Shown: positions 34,852-43,869 of the stretch, one piece after another | How positions within the stretch are numbered: position 1 is the first letter of the stretch | How the letters are laid out: the number at the start of each line of letters is the position of its first letter | Assembly: GCA_963842455.1 (NCBI GenBank) | Contig: CAWJHE010000006.1 | Location: 62,001-126,000, forward strand | Direction of reading: 5' to 3' | Length of the DNA stretch: 64,000 bases | Origin: CAWJHE01 sp963842455 | GTDB lineage: Bacteria > Chloroflexota > Anaerolineae > Anaerolineales > UBA4823 | The notes under the pieces: model-generated | Seen by the model: the letters and a program-made list of their open reading frames with translations, nothing else | Database searches by the model: none | What the model was told of the DNA's origin: nothing | Position numbers and translations under genes: made by a program

Positions 34852-35651
34852 CCCATAAGAGGGGGTCAAATAATATGGAGCGGAATGGATCAGATTTTCT
34901 TGGAAAAGATGCGGCTTCTAAAAATAAGAACATGACGGAAATCATAAATAAGTTTGACAGAAAGTTGGACGCAGAATCCATACCCTGCTCCTGAAGATAT
35001 GAATAATTTGTTTGTCGTTACCCCAACCCCAAATCCCTATCCCGGGGAATGAGCCCTCCCTCCATTACCAGATATTCTAAAAGGAGGAATGCATTTGAAA
35101 ACGAAAATAGCCATATTTGTTCTACTGTTGGTCAGCCTATCTAGTTGCCACACAGCGAATAGCATTCCCACCTTGACCCCAACAACCCATCTTGCACCAA
35201 CAGACATTCCTCGATGGCAGCTCTATGAAGCAGCCTTACTGGAAGCGACAATCAAGATAAGGAGGGGTTATGCGAATGGGACATTTTGGGGGTGACAGGC
35301 AATGAAGTCTATGTGTACACACTTATGCCAGGCCACCGGCCGCAATGAAAACTGCAATGAGTGTACCAGCCGTGGTTTACCTGAGCGAAAATGGGGACTA
35401 TCGAGGATGTAGTAATACCTCAGACCTGGCATAGATTACCCAAAAGATGTGGAATCTTGATTTCCACCGGATGTTCAAGAAACGATATATGCCGCGAGAT
35501 GCTTGATGGCCCTAGAAGGAAGGAACATCTTGACGACCGAATAATTAATGGCGGCCCACCTTTGATTGTGGTTTTGGGAACGCCGATGCCATAATCAATT
35601 TCTTAAAGGGGATAATGTTTTTGTCTGCCCGAAGCACAGGAAAAGATTTTT
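34852..35651 (+). repeat. partial duplication of the 21105-23313 segment
   Basis: Three stretches match the left segment. The leader (34858-34950 with 21110-21205) runs directly into the last 100 bp of the amidase gene, including A-E-S-W-like codons and N-P-Y-P-A-P. The lipoprotein copy and the first 40 bp of the next gene follow, and homology ends at about 35651. Relative to the left copy about 1.4 kb is deleted. Confidence 0.8.
35089..35594 (+). pseudogene. decayed copy of the lipoprotein gene at 22754-23251
   Basis: The first 56 residues repeat the intact gene, including lipobox L-S-S-C and the linker T-L-T-P-T-T-H-L-A-P-T. Several one- and two-base insertions then disrupt the frame (near 35256, 35335, 35394, 35424 and 35500). 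The end I-I-N-G-G-P-P-L-I-V-V-L-G-T-P-M-P is again intact in another frame. The number of indels in 500 bp exceeds the background in this window, so this looks like true decay. Confidence 0.75.
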
Positions 35652-35717
35652 TAGTTCCACCGGTTGAATCACCTGCATGGGCGCTGGCTGGTAGTCGCGT
35701 ACATTCCAGGTGATTTA

Positions 35718-35955
35718 TCAGCCGCCATATTTGTCTTTCAGGTGCTCTTTATAATCATCGATTGACGCCTCGGGGGAGAGTAGACCTGTCATCTGGCGCA
35801 CAAGCGGGGCGCGATCCAGAACATCGGATTCGTAAGGGATTTGTTGCAGGTAAACTGAAATTAATGCAGTCAGGGTAGTTTTATGTTACTTGGGCATAGC
35901 GTTTTGCATTAGCCAGCAAGTGTTTGGGGACTCGAACAGTTAACTTGGCATCCAT
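35718..35955 (-). pseudogene. antitoxin-like protein (DUF6364 type), frameshifted
   Basis: The minus strand starts M-D-A-K-L-T-V-R-V-P-K-H-L-L-A-N-A-K-R-Y-A and stops early. In another frame the sense resumes T-L-T-A-L-I-S-V-Y-L-Q-Q-I, then L-S-P-E-A-S-I-D-D-Y-K-E-H-L-K-D-K-Y-G-G. The total would be about 78 residues, with the ribbon-helix-helix-like start of DUF6364 antitoxins, which normally precede a PIN toxin gene. No toxin follows: the expected position is where the duplicated segment ends (35651). Confidence 0.6.
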
Positions 35956-35990
35956 AAAAAACTCCTTCTACCGTATAGAATGGCACATTA

Positions 35991-36716
35991 CTAGAAGGTT
36001 TTCAATCTAGTGATTAATTCATTAGCCTGTCTTTGATAACGCCAGATCATGTTATCCAATCTTCTGGGGGTCAGTTGGGGATAATCGGCAGACAATAACT
36101 TGACCACCCCTACAAGAATTGCGTGCATTTCTGGAATTGTCATCCTTCGATGAGTTGCCTTTTCTAAGAACCGTGCTATCATACGGTCAGGCTTTATAAA
36201 GTCCTCAGAGCCCACCAGCATGTAAAAATACCGTAATGAGATGCCGCTTGTCTGCCCAGGGATCGATTGAAAATTTGTCTCAAAATATGGGTCGCCAAGG
36301 ATTTTGTGAACATCCTGTAAATATTCAACTTTGCAATTACTTAGCAATTTGGTTGCTCTGTAAACCGCATCCGCTTTCAGAATGCCATTACGCGTAGAAG
36401 TTCTTTGCCGGTTCTGAAATACTTCATTGGCCATTCCCCGAATCCCATAGTGATCAAAGTGAGCAAGAAAACCGGATATTGAAAGTTGGAGCGAGCGGTC
36501 TGGATAGCGGACATCTGAAAGCCTTTCCAAGCCAAAATAAGAACAAAACCGTTTGACTGTCAGCTCTGTCGATTCGTACCTCGCTCCGATCGAGAATATC
36601 GTATCGATTACAGACAGCGGCAGGCTGTTGTAAAAACCTTCGGCGTCTAAGGTATCATTGTCAAGATCAAGGTGGGCCCGGCAATATTCAGCAGTTTGGG
36701 TTATTTGATTGTTCAT
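35991..36716 (-). CDS. protein of unknown function, possible HhH-GPD-like fold
   Basis: About 241 residues from the ATG at 36716; an upstream non-ATG start at 36758 is possible. All-helical composition. The segment G-Q-T-S-G-I-S-L-R-Y-F-Y-M-L-V-G-S-E-D-F-I-K-P-D-R-M-I-A-R is reminiscent of the helix-hairpin-helix and aspartate of endonuclease III-like proteins, in which the G-x-x-x-x-A-x-x-h pattern is followed by K-P-D. I cannot confirm catalytic competence. It lies downstream of nothing obvious and may be cargo of the accessory region. Confidence 0.45.
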   Translation of the reverse strand: MNNQITQTAEYCRAHLDLDNDTLDAEGFYNSLPLSVIDTIFSIGARYESTELTVKRFCSYFGLERLSDVRYPDRSLQLSISGFLAHFDHYGIRGMANEVFQNRQRTSTRNGILKADAVYRATKLLSNCKVEYLQDVHKILGDPYFETNFQSIPGQTSGISLRYFYMLVGSEDFIKPDRMIARFLEKATHRRMTIPEMHAILVGVVKLLSADYPQLTPRRLDNMIWRYQRQANELITRLKTF

Positions 36717-36797
36717 AAATTTACTTAGTGATGATTTTAAACCTCGTTTTCTTTCCAACCACCAATTAAAATGGTCAACTTTGCGGAATGTTCAAGC

Positions 36798-37149
36798 TCA
36801 AAGTGTGATGACCTTACCAGCCCGGAATTGGGCCTCGATGATGTCCGTCATCCCGCCGACAATGCCGGCTTGCACTTTGTCCGCCAGGTGATAGTATTGT
36901 AGGCAGGTGCTGCATAATACCAGGCGCACGCCTTTTGCTTCCAGCGATTTCAATGAGTCGATCACCGGCGAGCCCTGCGACAGCCAGGTGTACACCCTCA
37001 GCATAAAAGCAAATCGCGGCGGGCAGCAGGTTGTTCTCGTCCAGTAGCTTGAAATAGGTGGTGATCAGTTTTTGCTGTAGGGCGGGTTCGGCGTCTCCCA
37101 TACCCTTGCGGGTGATGAGCAGAACGGTTTCGGAAACGGGGATGGTCAT
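36798..37149 (-). CDS. DsrE/YedF C-terminal-like protein (frameshifted)
   Basis: Two frames give one protein of about 117 residues. The N-terminus is T-V-L-L-I-T-R-K-G-M-G-D-A-E and L-P-A-A-I-C-F-Y-A-E-G-V-H-L-A. The second frame continues G-S-P-V-I-D-S-L-K-S-L-E-A-K-G and L-C-S-T-C-L-Q-Y-Y, which carries the DsrE-type cysteine. It ends A-G-K-V-I-T-L. Members act in sulfur or selenium transfer. The frames meet near 36985. No TusA domain is attached here. Confidence 0.75.
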
Positions 37150-37209
37150 TTTGGCCTCCGGGAAAATAGATGTAAAAACACCTGGTGAGTGTAACCCTTA
37201 AATAAATAA

Positions 37210-37233
37210 ACCGCCAGTGTTACCTGGCGGTTC
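37210..37233 (-). terminator. intrinsic terminator of katG
   Basis: AACCGCCAG / CTGGCGGTT stem; on the minus strand it is followed by TATTTATTT. Between it and katG lie two tandem 15-bp dyads, TAGCCTGGAAGGCTA (37253) and TAGCCTGCAAGGCTA (37269). Confidence 0.7.
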
Positions 37234-37290
37234 TTCGATTGATTTTTCAGATAGCCTGGAAGGCTAATAGCCTGCAAGGCTACACGCTGC

Positions 37291-39486
37291 CTAACGGGCC
37301 AGCTCGAAACGGTCCAGGTTCATGACTTTGTCCCAGGCTCTCACAAAGTCGCGCACGAATTTCTCCTGGTTGTCGCTGCAGGCATAGACTTCCGCCAGGG
37401 CGCGCAGCTGGGAGTTGGAACCGAAGAGCAGGTCGACGCGTGTGCCGGTCCACTTGAGCGCACCGGTGCTGCGCTCGCGACCCTCGTACACATCCTCATC
37501 ACCGGCGCTTGGCTTCCATGCGGTGCCCATGTCCAGCACGTTGACGAAGAAGTCGTTGGTGAGCGCTTCGGGTCGGTGGGTAAAGACGCCATGCTGGGAC
37601 TTGCCATAGTTGGCATTCAGCACGCGTAGTCCACCCAGCAGCACGGTCATCTCCGGGGCGGAGAGGGTCAGCAATTGGGCCCGGTCTACCAGGAATTCCT
37701 CTGGCTTGATCGAGTATTTGGCTTTCAGGTAATTGCGGAAACCATCGGCTTCCGGCTCAAGAAAGGCAAAGGATTCCAAATCGGTCTGATCTTGCGATGC
37801 GTCTGTGCGTCCAGGTGTGAAGGGCACGCTGACTTCGTGACCAGCGTTCCTGGCAGCCTGCTCGATAGCGGCGCAGCCGCCCAGGACGATCAGGTCGGCC
37901 AGCGATACCTTTTTGCCGCCAGTCTGGGCGCGGTTGAAATCCTGCTGGATGTCTTCCAGTTTGCTGAGCACAGCCTGCAGCTGGGCGGGTTGGTTGACTT
38001 CCCAGTCCTTCTGAGGCGCCAGGCGAATGCGCGCCCCGTTAGCGCCGCCGCGATAGTCCGATCCGCGGAAAGTGGAGGCTGAGGCCCAGGCGGTAGAGAC
38101 CAGCTCGGGGATGCTCAGCCCGGAGGCCAGGATTTTGGCTTTGAGAGCGGCGATATCGGCTGCATCGACCAGGGGATGGTCAACGGCCGGGATGGGGTCC
38201 TGCCAGATCAGGTCTTCTGCGGGGACTTCCGGACCGAGGTAGCGGCTCTTGGGTCCCATATCGCGGTGGGTCAGCTTGAACCAGGCGCGGGAGAAGGCGT
38301 CAGCAAAGGCCTGCGGGTCTTTATGGAAGCGGCGTGCAATCGGCTCGTAGATCGGGTCAAAGCGCAGCGAAAGGTCGGCGGTGCTCATCACGGGCGGGAA
38401 TTTTTTGGTTGGATCGTGCGCATCGGGGATCAAATGCTCGGGTTTGAGGTTCACCGGCGTCCATTGGTGCGCGCCAGCCGGGCTCTTGACCAGTTTCCAC
38501 TCGTAGCCGAAGAGCATATCAAAGTAGCCGTTATCCCATTTTGTTGGGTTGGGTTTCCAGGCGCCTTCGAGGCCGCTGGAGGTGGTGTGAAAGCCCTTGC
38601 CGTCGCCAAAGCTGTTTTTCCAGCCCAGGCCCATTTCTTCGAGCGGGGCGGCTTCGGGCTCGGCGCCAACCAGCTTGGGATCGCCAGCGCCATGCATCTT
38701 GCCGAAGGTGTGCCCGCCAGCGACCAGGGCGACGGTCTCTTCGTCGTTCATACCCATGCGGGCGAAGGTATCGCGCACATCGAAGCCGGATGCCACCGGG
38801 TCGGGATTGCCGTTGGGACCTTCGGGGTTGACGTAGATCAAGCCCATCTGCACAGCTGCCAGCGGGTTTTCCAGGTCGCGCTCGCCGCTGTAGCGCTTAT
38901 CGCCCAGCCACTCGGCCTCGGAACCCCAGTACACATCTTCTTCGGGCTGCCAGATATCTGCGCGCCCGCCGCCGAAACCGAAGGTCTTGAAGCCCATGCT
39001 TTCCAGGGCGACATTGCCGACCAGGATAAACAGATCGGCCCAGGAGAGTTTATTGCCATATTTTTGTTTGATCGGCCACAGCAGGCGGCGCGCCTTATCC
39101 AGGTTGACATTGTCGGGCCAGCTGTTGAGGGGTGCAAAACGCTGGTTGCCGGTGTTGCCGCCGCCGCGTCCATCCTGGCTGCGGTAGGTGCCGGCGCTGT
39201 GCCAGGCCATGCGGATGAATAAGCCGCCGTAATGCCCCCAGTCAGCCGGCCACCAGTCCTGCGAATCGGTCATCAGGTCGGCCAGGTCCTTCTTGACTGC
39301 GGCCAGGTCCAGTTTTTTGAATTCTTCAGCGTAATTGAAATCGGGGTCCATCGGGTTCGAGGCGGGGGCGTGCTGGTGCAGGATGCCCAGGTTTAACTGG
39401 TTGGGCCACCAGTCCTGGTTGGACGTACCTCTACTGGCGGTAGTGCTGCCAGCCTTGCCTGTTACCGGACACTTACTTTCTTCCAT
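37291..39486 (-). CDS. katG: catalase-peroxidase KatG
   Basis: 731 residues, normal for the family with its two peroxidase-like halves. It destroys hydrogen peroxide and some organic peroxides using heme. The distal site is M-A-W-H-S-A-G-T-Y-R. The tyrosine of the Met-Tyr-Trp crosslink lies in M-G-L-I-Y-V-N-P-E-G and the proximal histidine in A-G-G-H-T-F-G-K. It sits 39 bp downstream of a Fur-family regulator on the same strand and is very likely controlled by it through the operator at 40032. Confidence 0.95.
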   Translation of the reverse strand: MEESKCPVTGKAGSTTASRGTSNQDWWPNQLNLGILHQHAPASNPMDPDFNYAEEFKKLDLAAVKKDLADLMTDSQDWWPADWGHYGGLFIRMAWHSAGTYRSQDGRGGGNTGNQRFAPLNSWPDNVNLDKARRLLWPIKQKYGNKLSWADLFILVGNVALESMGFKTFGFGGGRADIWQPEEDVYWGSEAEWLGDKRYSGERDLENPLAAVQMGLIYVNPEGPNGNPDPVASGFDVRDTFARMGMNDEETVALVAGGHTFGKMHGAGDPKLVGAEPEAAPLEEMGLGWKNSFGDGKGFHTTSSGLEGAWKPNPTKWDNGYFDMLFGYEWKLVKSPAGAHQWTPVNLKPEHLIPDAHDPTKKFPPVMSTADLSLRFDPIYEPIARRFHKDPQAFADAFSRAWFKLTHRDMGPKSRYLGPEVPAEDLIWQDPIPAVDHPLVDAADIAALKAKILASGLSIPELVSTAWASASTFRGSDYRGGANGARIRLAPQKDWEVNQPAQLQAVLSKLEDIQQDFNRAQTGGKKVSLADLIVLGGCAAIEQAARNAGHEVSVPFTPGRTDASQDQTDLESFAFLEPEADGFRNYLKAKYSIKPEEFLVDRAQLLTLSAPEMTVLLGGLRVLNANYGKSQHGVFTHRPEALTNDFFVNVLDMGTAWKPSAGDEDVYEGRERSTGALKWTGTRVDLLFGSNSQLRALAEVYACSDNQEKFVRDFVRAWDKVMNLDRFELAR

Positions 39487-39563
39487 CGTTATTTCCTCCT
39501 TAGAACTGTAAAAAGTTGATTTGGGTTAGTTGAATAAAGAGACTGAAAATCGTGCATAAATTT

Positions 39564-40002
39564 TTACCCCGCCTGTTGACAATCCGCACAAAGCCCATAC
39601 AGGGTGATGTGCGGATGCAGAATCTGATAGCCTGAGGCCTGCTTCCAGGTTGCGCAGCGCGGCCTGGTCAAGCTCAAAATCCCCATCGATGATGTTATTG
39701 CACTGAATGCAGATCAAATGGGGGTGCGGTTCGGGGCGCTTGCCGTCATAATGGCTATCGCCGTGCAAATCGATCTCGAAGACCTGGTTGATTTCTTTGA
39801 GCAGGGCCAGGGTTTTGTAGACGGTGGCCTGGCTCATGGTGGGGAACTGGTGTTGGATTTGCGTGTAGAGCTGGCTGGCGCTGGGATGCCCGTCGCTGGA
39901 GGCGATTAAGCGCACCAGCTCGACGCGTTGTGGCGTCAGGCGGAAATCGTGCTCTTTGAGGGCGGTGATCAGTTGATCGAAGCGGGCATCTGTTTCGGAC
40001 AT
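39564..40002 (-). CDS. Fur-family regulator, PerR-like (frameshifted near C-terminus)
   Basis: About 146 residues after repair. The DNA-binding half is intact (F-R-L-T-P-Q-R, A-T-V-Y-K-T-L). Metal-site residues include H-P-H-L-I-C-I-Q-C with the first CxxC. The open frame then drifts into a nonsense tail ending at 39526; the other frame gives G-Y-Q-I-L-H-P-H-I-T-L-Y-G-L-C-A-D-C with the second CxxC and stops at 39564. The shift is near 39645. Genetic linkage to katG supports a peroxide-sensing (PerR) role. Confidence 0.85.
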
Positions 40003-40031
40003 AGGATTTCTTTAGATGATTATTCCTAATT

Positions 40032-40044
40032 GATAATAATTATC
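40032..40044 (-). promoter_or_regulatory. Fur/PerR-type operator
   Basis: Perfect 6-1-6 inverted repeat GATAAT-A-ATTATC, 30 bp upstream of the regulator's start codon, embedded in an AT-rich region. This is the canonical half-site arrangement of Fur-family boxes and implies autoregulation of the regulator and katG. Confidence 0.75.
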
Positions 40045-40245
40045 CATAATGATACCATGGAATGTGGAAAATGCAAGGGTTTAGGGAGAAATTGATGGCA
40101 TCGCTCTATTGAAATAACTGGTTGTGAGAATATCAATACCCCCATGACCTGATACCACTTGCTTTGTAATTCACAGTTGGAAGCTATATTCCAGTAGCTG
40201 ATAAACATCCTGTGAAGTCCCACAATACCAAATTCTTGAAAATTG

Positions 40246-40275
40246 TTGCATTTTCTTACTATCTTCTTGTATAAT
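40246..40275 (+). promoter_or_regulatory. promoter of the sugar/glycerol-phosphate uptake operon
   Basis: TTGCAT (40246-40251), an 18-bp spacer and a perfect TATAAT (40270-40275). It leaves a leader of about 190 bases before the ATG at 40469. Confidence 0.6.
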
Positions 40276-40375
40276 GAGAATTGTATGCTGTCGAATTCGT
40301 GAAATTTCTAGCCATGAAGGATCATCCCTTGTTGCTGATTAGATTTTTGCGGGTGCAGCGTGAAAGTTCATTTGA

Positions 40376-40415
40376 CGTGGTTCATGGATAGCTCTTAGCT
40401 AATCCATGAGCCACG
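40376..40415 (+). terminator. leader hairpin, possible attenuator
   Basis: Stem CGTGG-T-TCATGGAT / ATCCATGA-G-CCACG (14 bp with one T-G wobble), 12-base loop, followed by CTTTATTT. It lies in the untranslated leader between the promoter and the first permease gene. Confidence 0.6.
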
Positions 40416-40468
40416 CTTTATTTGAAAATCAAATACGATACTCTTCAATATTCAATGAGTGATGCGGC

Positions 40469-41419
40469 ATGGAACATAACCAGTCAATCCAATCCAGACC
40501 AACCGGCATCTACCAGGAAAAGCATTTTGGCCTGTCGGGTCGTCAGTGGCGGGCAGTAAAAACATTCCTGCTTGCCTTGTTGTATCTGAGCCCTTCGTTA
40601 ATCCTGTTTTCAGCCTTTGTCTTTATTCCATTGATCCGATCTTTCGAGATCAGCGCTTATATTACCGATCCAATCGGTCGTTTGGCTAAATTTGTCGGGC
40701 TTTTAAATTATACGCGCCTGTTTGACACGCCCGTTTTTATGAACAGTTTGAAACGGACGGTTGTATTCCTGCTCTACACCGTTCCATTTACGATCGCTGT
40801 CTCTCTGGCATTGGCAATGATGGGGAATTTACGCTTGAAGGGGATTGCCATTTTTCGAATGGTTTTCTCAATCACCATCGCGATTTCTGGCGCCACTGCC
40901 TCGCTCATGTTCCTTTATCTTTATCACCCAACGGTTGGGATCAATTACTTGTTGAGCCTGGTCGGCATCAATAATATGACCTGGCTGGTTGACCAGAGAA
41001 CCGCCCTAATATCGGTTTCAATCACCACCATCTGGCTGCAAATTGGCTTGAATACGGTTATCTTGTTGGCAGCGATGCAGACCATTCCGGAAGAATTATT
41101 TGAGAGCGCGATGATTGATGGCGCCAATAGCTGGAATAAATTTATCCATATCACTTTGCCCTTGCTATCGTCCACCTTTTTCTTCTTGCTGGTGGTCGAT
41201 ATGCTGGCGGCTTTTCAAACCTTTACCCCCATCCATATTATGACCAAAGGCGGTCCTTTGGAGTTGACCAACTTACTGGTGTATTCCATCTACCGAGAAT
41301 TTTATTTCAATGGTAAGTATGGTTTTGCTGCAGCCCAATCGATCATGTTGTTCTTCATTATGTTGATTTTGACTGTTCTACAATTTGTGTTCGTCGAGAG
41401 GAAGGTTTTTTACGAATGA
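40469..41419 (+). CDS. ABC uptake permease, MalF/UgpA type
   Basis: 316 residues with six membrane helices and the importer coupling loop E-S-A-M-I-D-G-A-N-S-W-N-K-F-I-H-I-T-L-P (E-A-A-x-x-D-G-A type). It forms the inner-membrane channel with the permease that starts 4 bp before its stop (41416). The glycerophosphodiesterase gene downstream suggests a Ugp-type glycerol-3-phosphate system rather than maltose, but this rests on context. No ATPase gene is in the operon. Confidence 0.88.
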   Translation: MEHNQSIQSRPTGIYQEKHFGLSGRQWRAVKTFLLALLYLSPSLILFSAFVFIPLIRSFEISAYITDPIGRLAKFVGLLNYTRLFDTPVFMNSLKRTVVFLLYTVPFTIAVSLALAMMGNLRLKGIAIFRMVFSITIAISGATASLMFLYLYHPTVGINYLLSLVGINNMTWLVDQRTALISVSITTIWLQIGLNTVILLAAMQTIPEELFESAMIDGANSWNKFIHITLPLLSSTFFFLLVVDMLAAFQTFTPIHIMTKGGPLELTNLLVYSIYREFYFNGKYGFAAAQSIMLFFIMLILTVLQFVFVERKVFYE

Positions 41420-42256
41420 AGAATAGTAGCAACCTCAAGCGTATCATCGGTAAAGTTGCTCAATATTTGCTATTGACGATTACTGCGATCATCATTTTGT
41501 ATCCGATTTGGTCGGCTTTTAACATTAGCATGATGTCGGATACGGAGATGGGCTCATACCCTCCCCTGCAATTTCCTACTGGCATTCGCTTGAACAATAT
41601 TGAACGCGCGTATGACACAGGCGCCATTGGGTCGCTACTTACTGAATAGTGTGATTCAATCTTCTTTGGTGATGATCGGACAGTTAATCACAGCCAGCCT
41701 GGCAGCTTATGCTTTTGCTTTTATTGACTTTAAAGGAAGAAATTTCTTCTTTTTGCTCTTTTTGTCTACCATGATGATCCCCTGGGAAGCCACTATCATC
41801 CCGAATTACTTGTTTATCAAGGAATTAGGTTGGACGGATACTTTTCAGGGGCTGGCTGTTCCATTTATGGCAACCGGATTTGGCACATTCTTGCTGCGCC
41901 AATTCTTCATGAAAATTCCAATCGAGCTTAAGGATGCAGCTACGATTGATGGCTGTGGAAGTTTTCGTTTCTTATTGACGATTGTGATCCCGCTGGCGCG
42001 CCCTGCTTTAGGTACGCTGGCGGTTTACAGCTTTCTGCAGACTTATAACCAGTATTTATGGCCTTTATTGATCACGAACAATCCTTCCATGCGAACGGTG
42101 CAAATTGGTATTGCGCTGCTACAGGATGAGGAGCGTCTGATGATCAATATCATCATGGCTGGTGTGGTGTTTATCCTGATTCCTACCCTTACACTTTTTG
42201 TCGTCAGCAACCGTCAGTTGATTCGTGGTTTAACCGCTGGCGCTGTAAAAGGTTAA
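41416..42256 (+). CDS. ABC uptake permease, MalG/UgpE type (frameshifted)
   Basis: Two frames, 41416-41649 and 41600-42256, rejoin near 41625 as A-Y-D-T-G-A-I-G-R-Y-L-L-N-S-V-I. The repaired protein is about 280 residues, with six helices and the coupling loop E-L-K-D-A-A-T-I-D-G-C-G-S-F-R-F. The last residues G-A-V-K-G are typical of this family. Translation is coupled to the upstream permease (ATGA overlap). Confidence 0.85.
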
Positions 42257-42305
42257 TGCCAGTGGATAAGGCGAATAACCAAGTAGTGAAGAAAAGGAGA
42301 GAAAA

Positions 42306-43787
42306 ATGAAGAGAAGTATATTTTCAGTTCTGAGTGTGCTGATAATTTTTGTTATGATTTTATCAGCATGCGCGCCTGCTGCAGAAGCTCCAGCTGAACC
42401 TGCCGCTCCCGAAGCGCCTGCAGAACCAGCTGCTACAGAGCCTCCAGCAGCTGAGCCTCCCACAGAGGCGCCTCCTGCAGCGGAGCCTACCCCGACGCTC
42501 GCTCCTCCCCCAGAGGAAGCCGAAGTGGTTCAAATTGACTTCTGGCACAGCATGGGCGGCGACCTGGGAGGTATTGCCATCCCTCAAATGGCGAATGATT
42601 TCAATGCATCGCAAACCCAATGTTATGTTGAGCCGATCTACCAGGGTTCGTATGATGACGCTTTGAACAAGCTGAAAGCTGGTCTGCAATCCAAAGATAC
42701 ACCTGCTGTGATGCAGCTGTATGATATCGGTACCCGCTTGATGGTTGACTTGAAGGTCATCACTCCTGTCCAGGAGTTCATTGATCGTGATAGCTACGAT
42801 GTCTCTGACCTGGAGCCGAATGTTTTGGCGTACTACACAGTGGAAGGTAAGCAAGCCTCCATGCCGTTTAACTCTTCCACACCCATGCTGTATTACAACA
42901 AAGATATGTTCGCTGCGGCGGGTTTGGATCCTGAAGCCCCACCAAGGACCTTTGAAGAGGTGTGGGAAGCTGCCCGTCTGTTGACGCAAAAAGATGTATC
43001 TGGAAACGTCACCGTGTCAGGTATATCGATCAGCATTTACGGCTGGTTCTTTGAGCAATTGCTGGCTGTTTCTGGTGGATATTATGTCAACAACGCTAAC
43101 GGACGCGATGCGCTGGCAACTGAAGCAACCTTCAACAGCCCAGAGGGCATAGCGGTTCTGGAATGGTGGAAGGGCATGTACGACGAAGGCATCATGGGCA
43201 ATTACGGACGCGCCAATGCTGATGTTCGTACGGCTTTTTATGCTGAACAGACTGCCATGTTTATTGACTCAACTGCTGTGTTGCGCGGCGCGATGGACAC
43301 GGTAGCCGGCAAATTTGAGATCGGTACGGCTTATCTACCGCGTCCGAATGAAGCAGCCTTTGATACTTCTGGAACGATCATTGGCGGTGGTTCACTATGG
43401 ATTATCAGTGATCGCCCGCAAGAAGAACAGGATTGCGCCTGGGAGTTCATCAAGTACCAAGCCTCACCTGAACAACAGGCTTACTGGCATACCATGTCGG
43501 GGTATTTCCCCATCCGGACAACCGCTTATGATGTCCCGCTGGCACAGGAATGGCGAGTGAAATACCCGCAATTTGCAACGGCTGTTGATCAGCTGCATTT
43601 AGCCCCCAACAACCGCGTTACGCAAGGCGGCTTGATTGGCGTCTTCCCAACAGCCCGCCAGACGATCGAAGCGGCAATTGAAGAAGTCCTGGCTGGTGTG
43701 GCCACGCCACAAGAAGCCTTGGATAAAGCTGCAGCAGCGGTGACCGCCGCGATTGAGGAATATAATATTTCGATGGGTTTGGATTGA
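42306..43787 (+). CDS. extracellular solute-binding lipoprotein of the uptake system
   Basis: 493 residues. Signal peptide with lipobox L-S-A-C, then a long alanine/proline/glutamate linker (about residues 22-65) that tethers the binding domain to the membrane. The family-1 solute-binding fold begins V-Q-I-D-F-W-H-S-M-G-G and includes P-F-N-S-S-T-P-M-L-Y-Y-N-K-D-M-F. This opening matches UgpB-like proteins, which bind glycerol-3-phosphate or its diesters. A GGAGAGAAAA leader precedes the ATG. Confidence 0.88.
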   Translation: MKRSIFSVLSVLIIFVMILSACAPAAEAPAEPAAPEAPAEPAATEPPAAEPPTEAPPAAEPTPTLAPPPEEAEVVQIDFWHSMGGDLGGIAIPQMANDFNASQTQCYVEPIYQGSYDDALNKLKAGLQSKDTPAVMQLYDIGTRLMVDLKVITPVQEFIDRDSYDVSDLEPNVLAYYTVEGKQASMPFNSSTPMLYYNKDMFAAAGLDPEAPPRTFEEVWEAARLLTQKDVSGNVTVSGISISIYGWFFEQLLAVSGGYYVNNANGRDALATEATFNSPEGIAVLEWWKGMYDEGIMGNYGRANADVRTAFYAEQTAMFIDSTAVLRGAMDTVAGKFEIGTAYLPRPNEAAFDTSGTIIGGGSLWIISDRPQEEQDCAWEFIKYQASPEQQAYWHTMSGYFPIRTTAYDVPLAQEWRVKYPQFATAVDQLHLAPNNRVTQGGLIGVFPTARQTIEAAIEEVLAGVATPQEALDKAAAAVTAAIEEYNISMGLD

Positions 43788-43826
43788 AGTTTCGCGCTCA
43801 ATCGATAGAAGATTAGGTTAAACCAG

Positions 43827-43855
43827 GCAGGGTGTCAAAACCAATGACACCCTGC
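43827..43855 (+). terminator. hairpin between binding protein and phosphodiesterase genes
   Basis: Perfect 11-bp stem GCAGGGTGTCA / TGACACCCTGC with a 7-base loop and only a weak T tail, so read-through into the next gene is possible. It would let the binding protein be made in excess. Confidence 0.6.
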
Positions 43856-43869
43856 GCTTTCATGGAATT

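Noticed and set aside
38176..39222. 348-codon plus-strand open frame opposite katG
   Set aside because: It is the mirror of a GC-rich, strongly coding minus-strand gene. The translation is low-complexity (Gly, Ala, His, Val) without motifs, and katG is complete.
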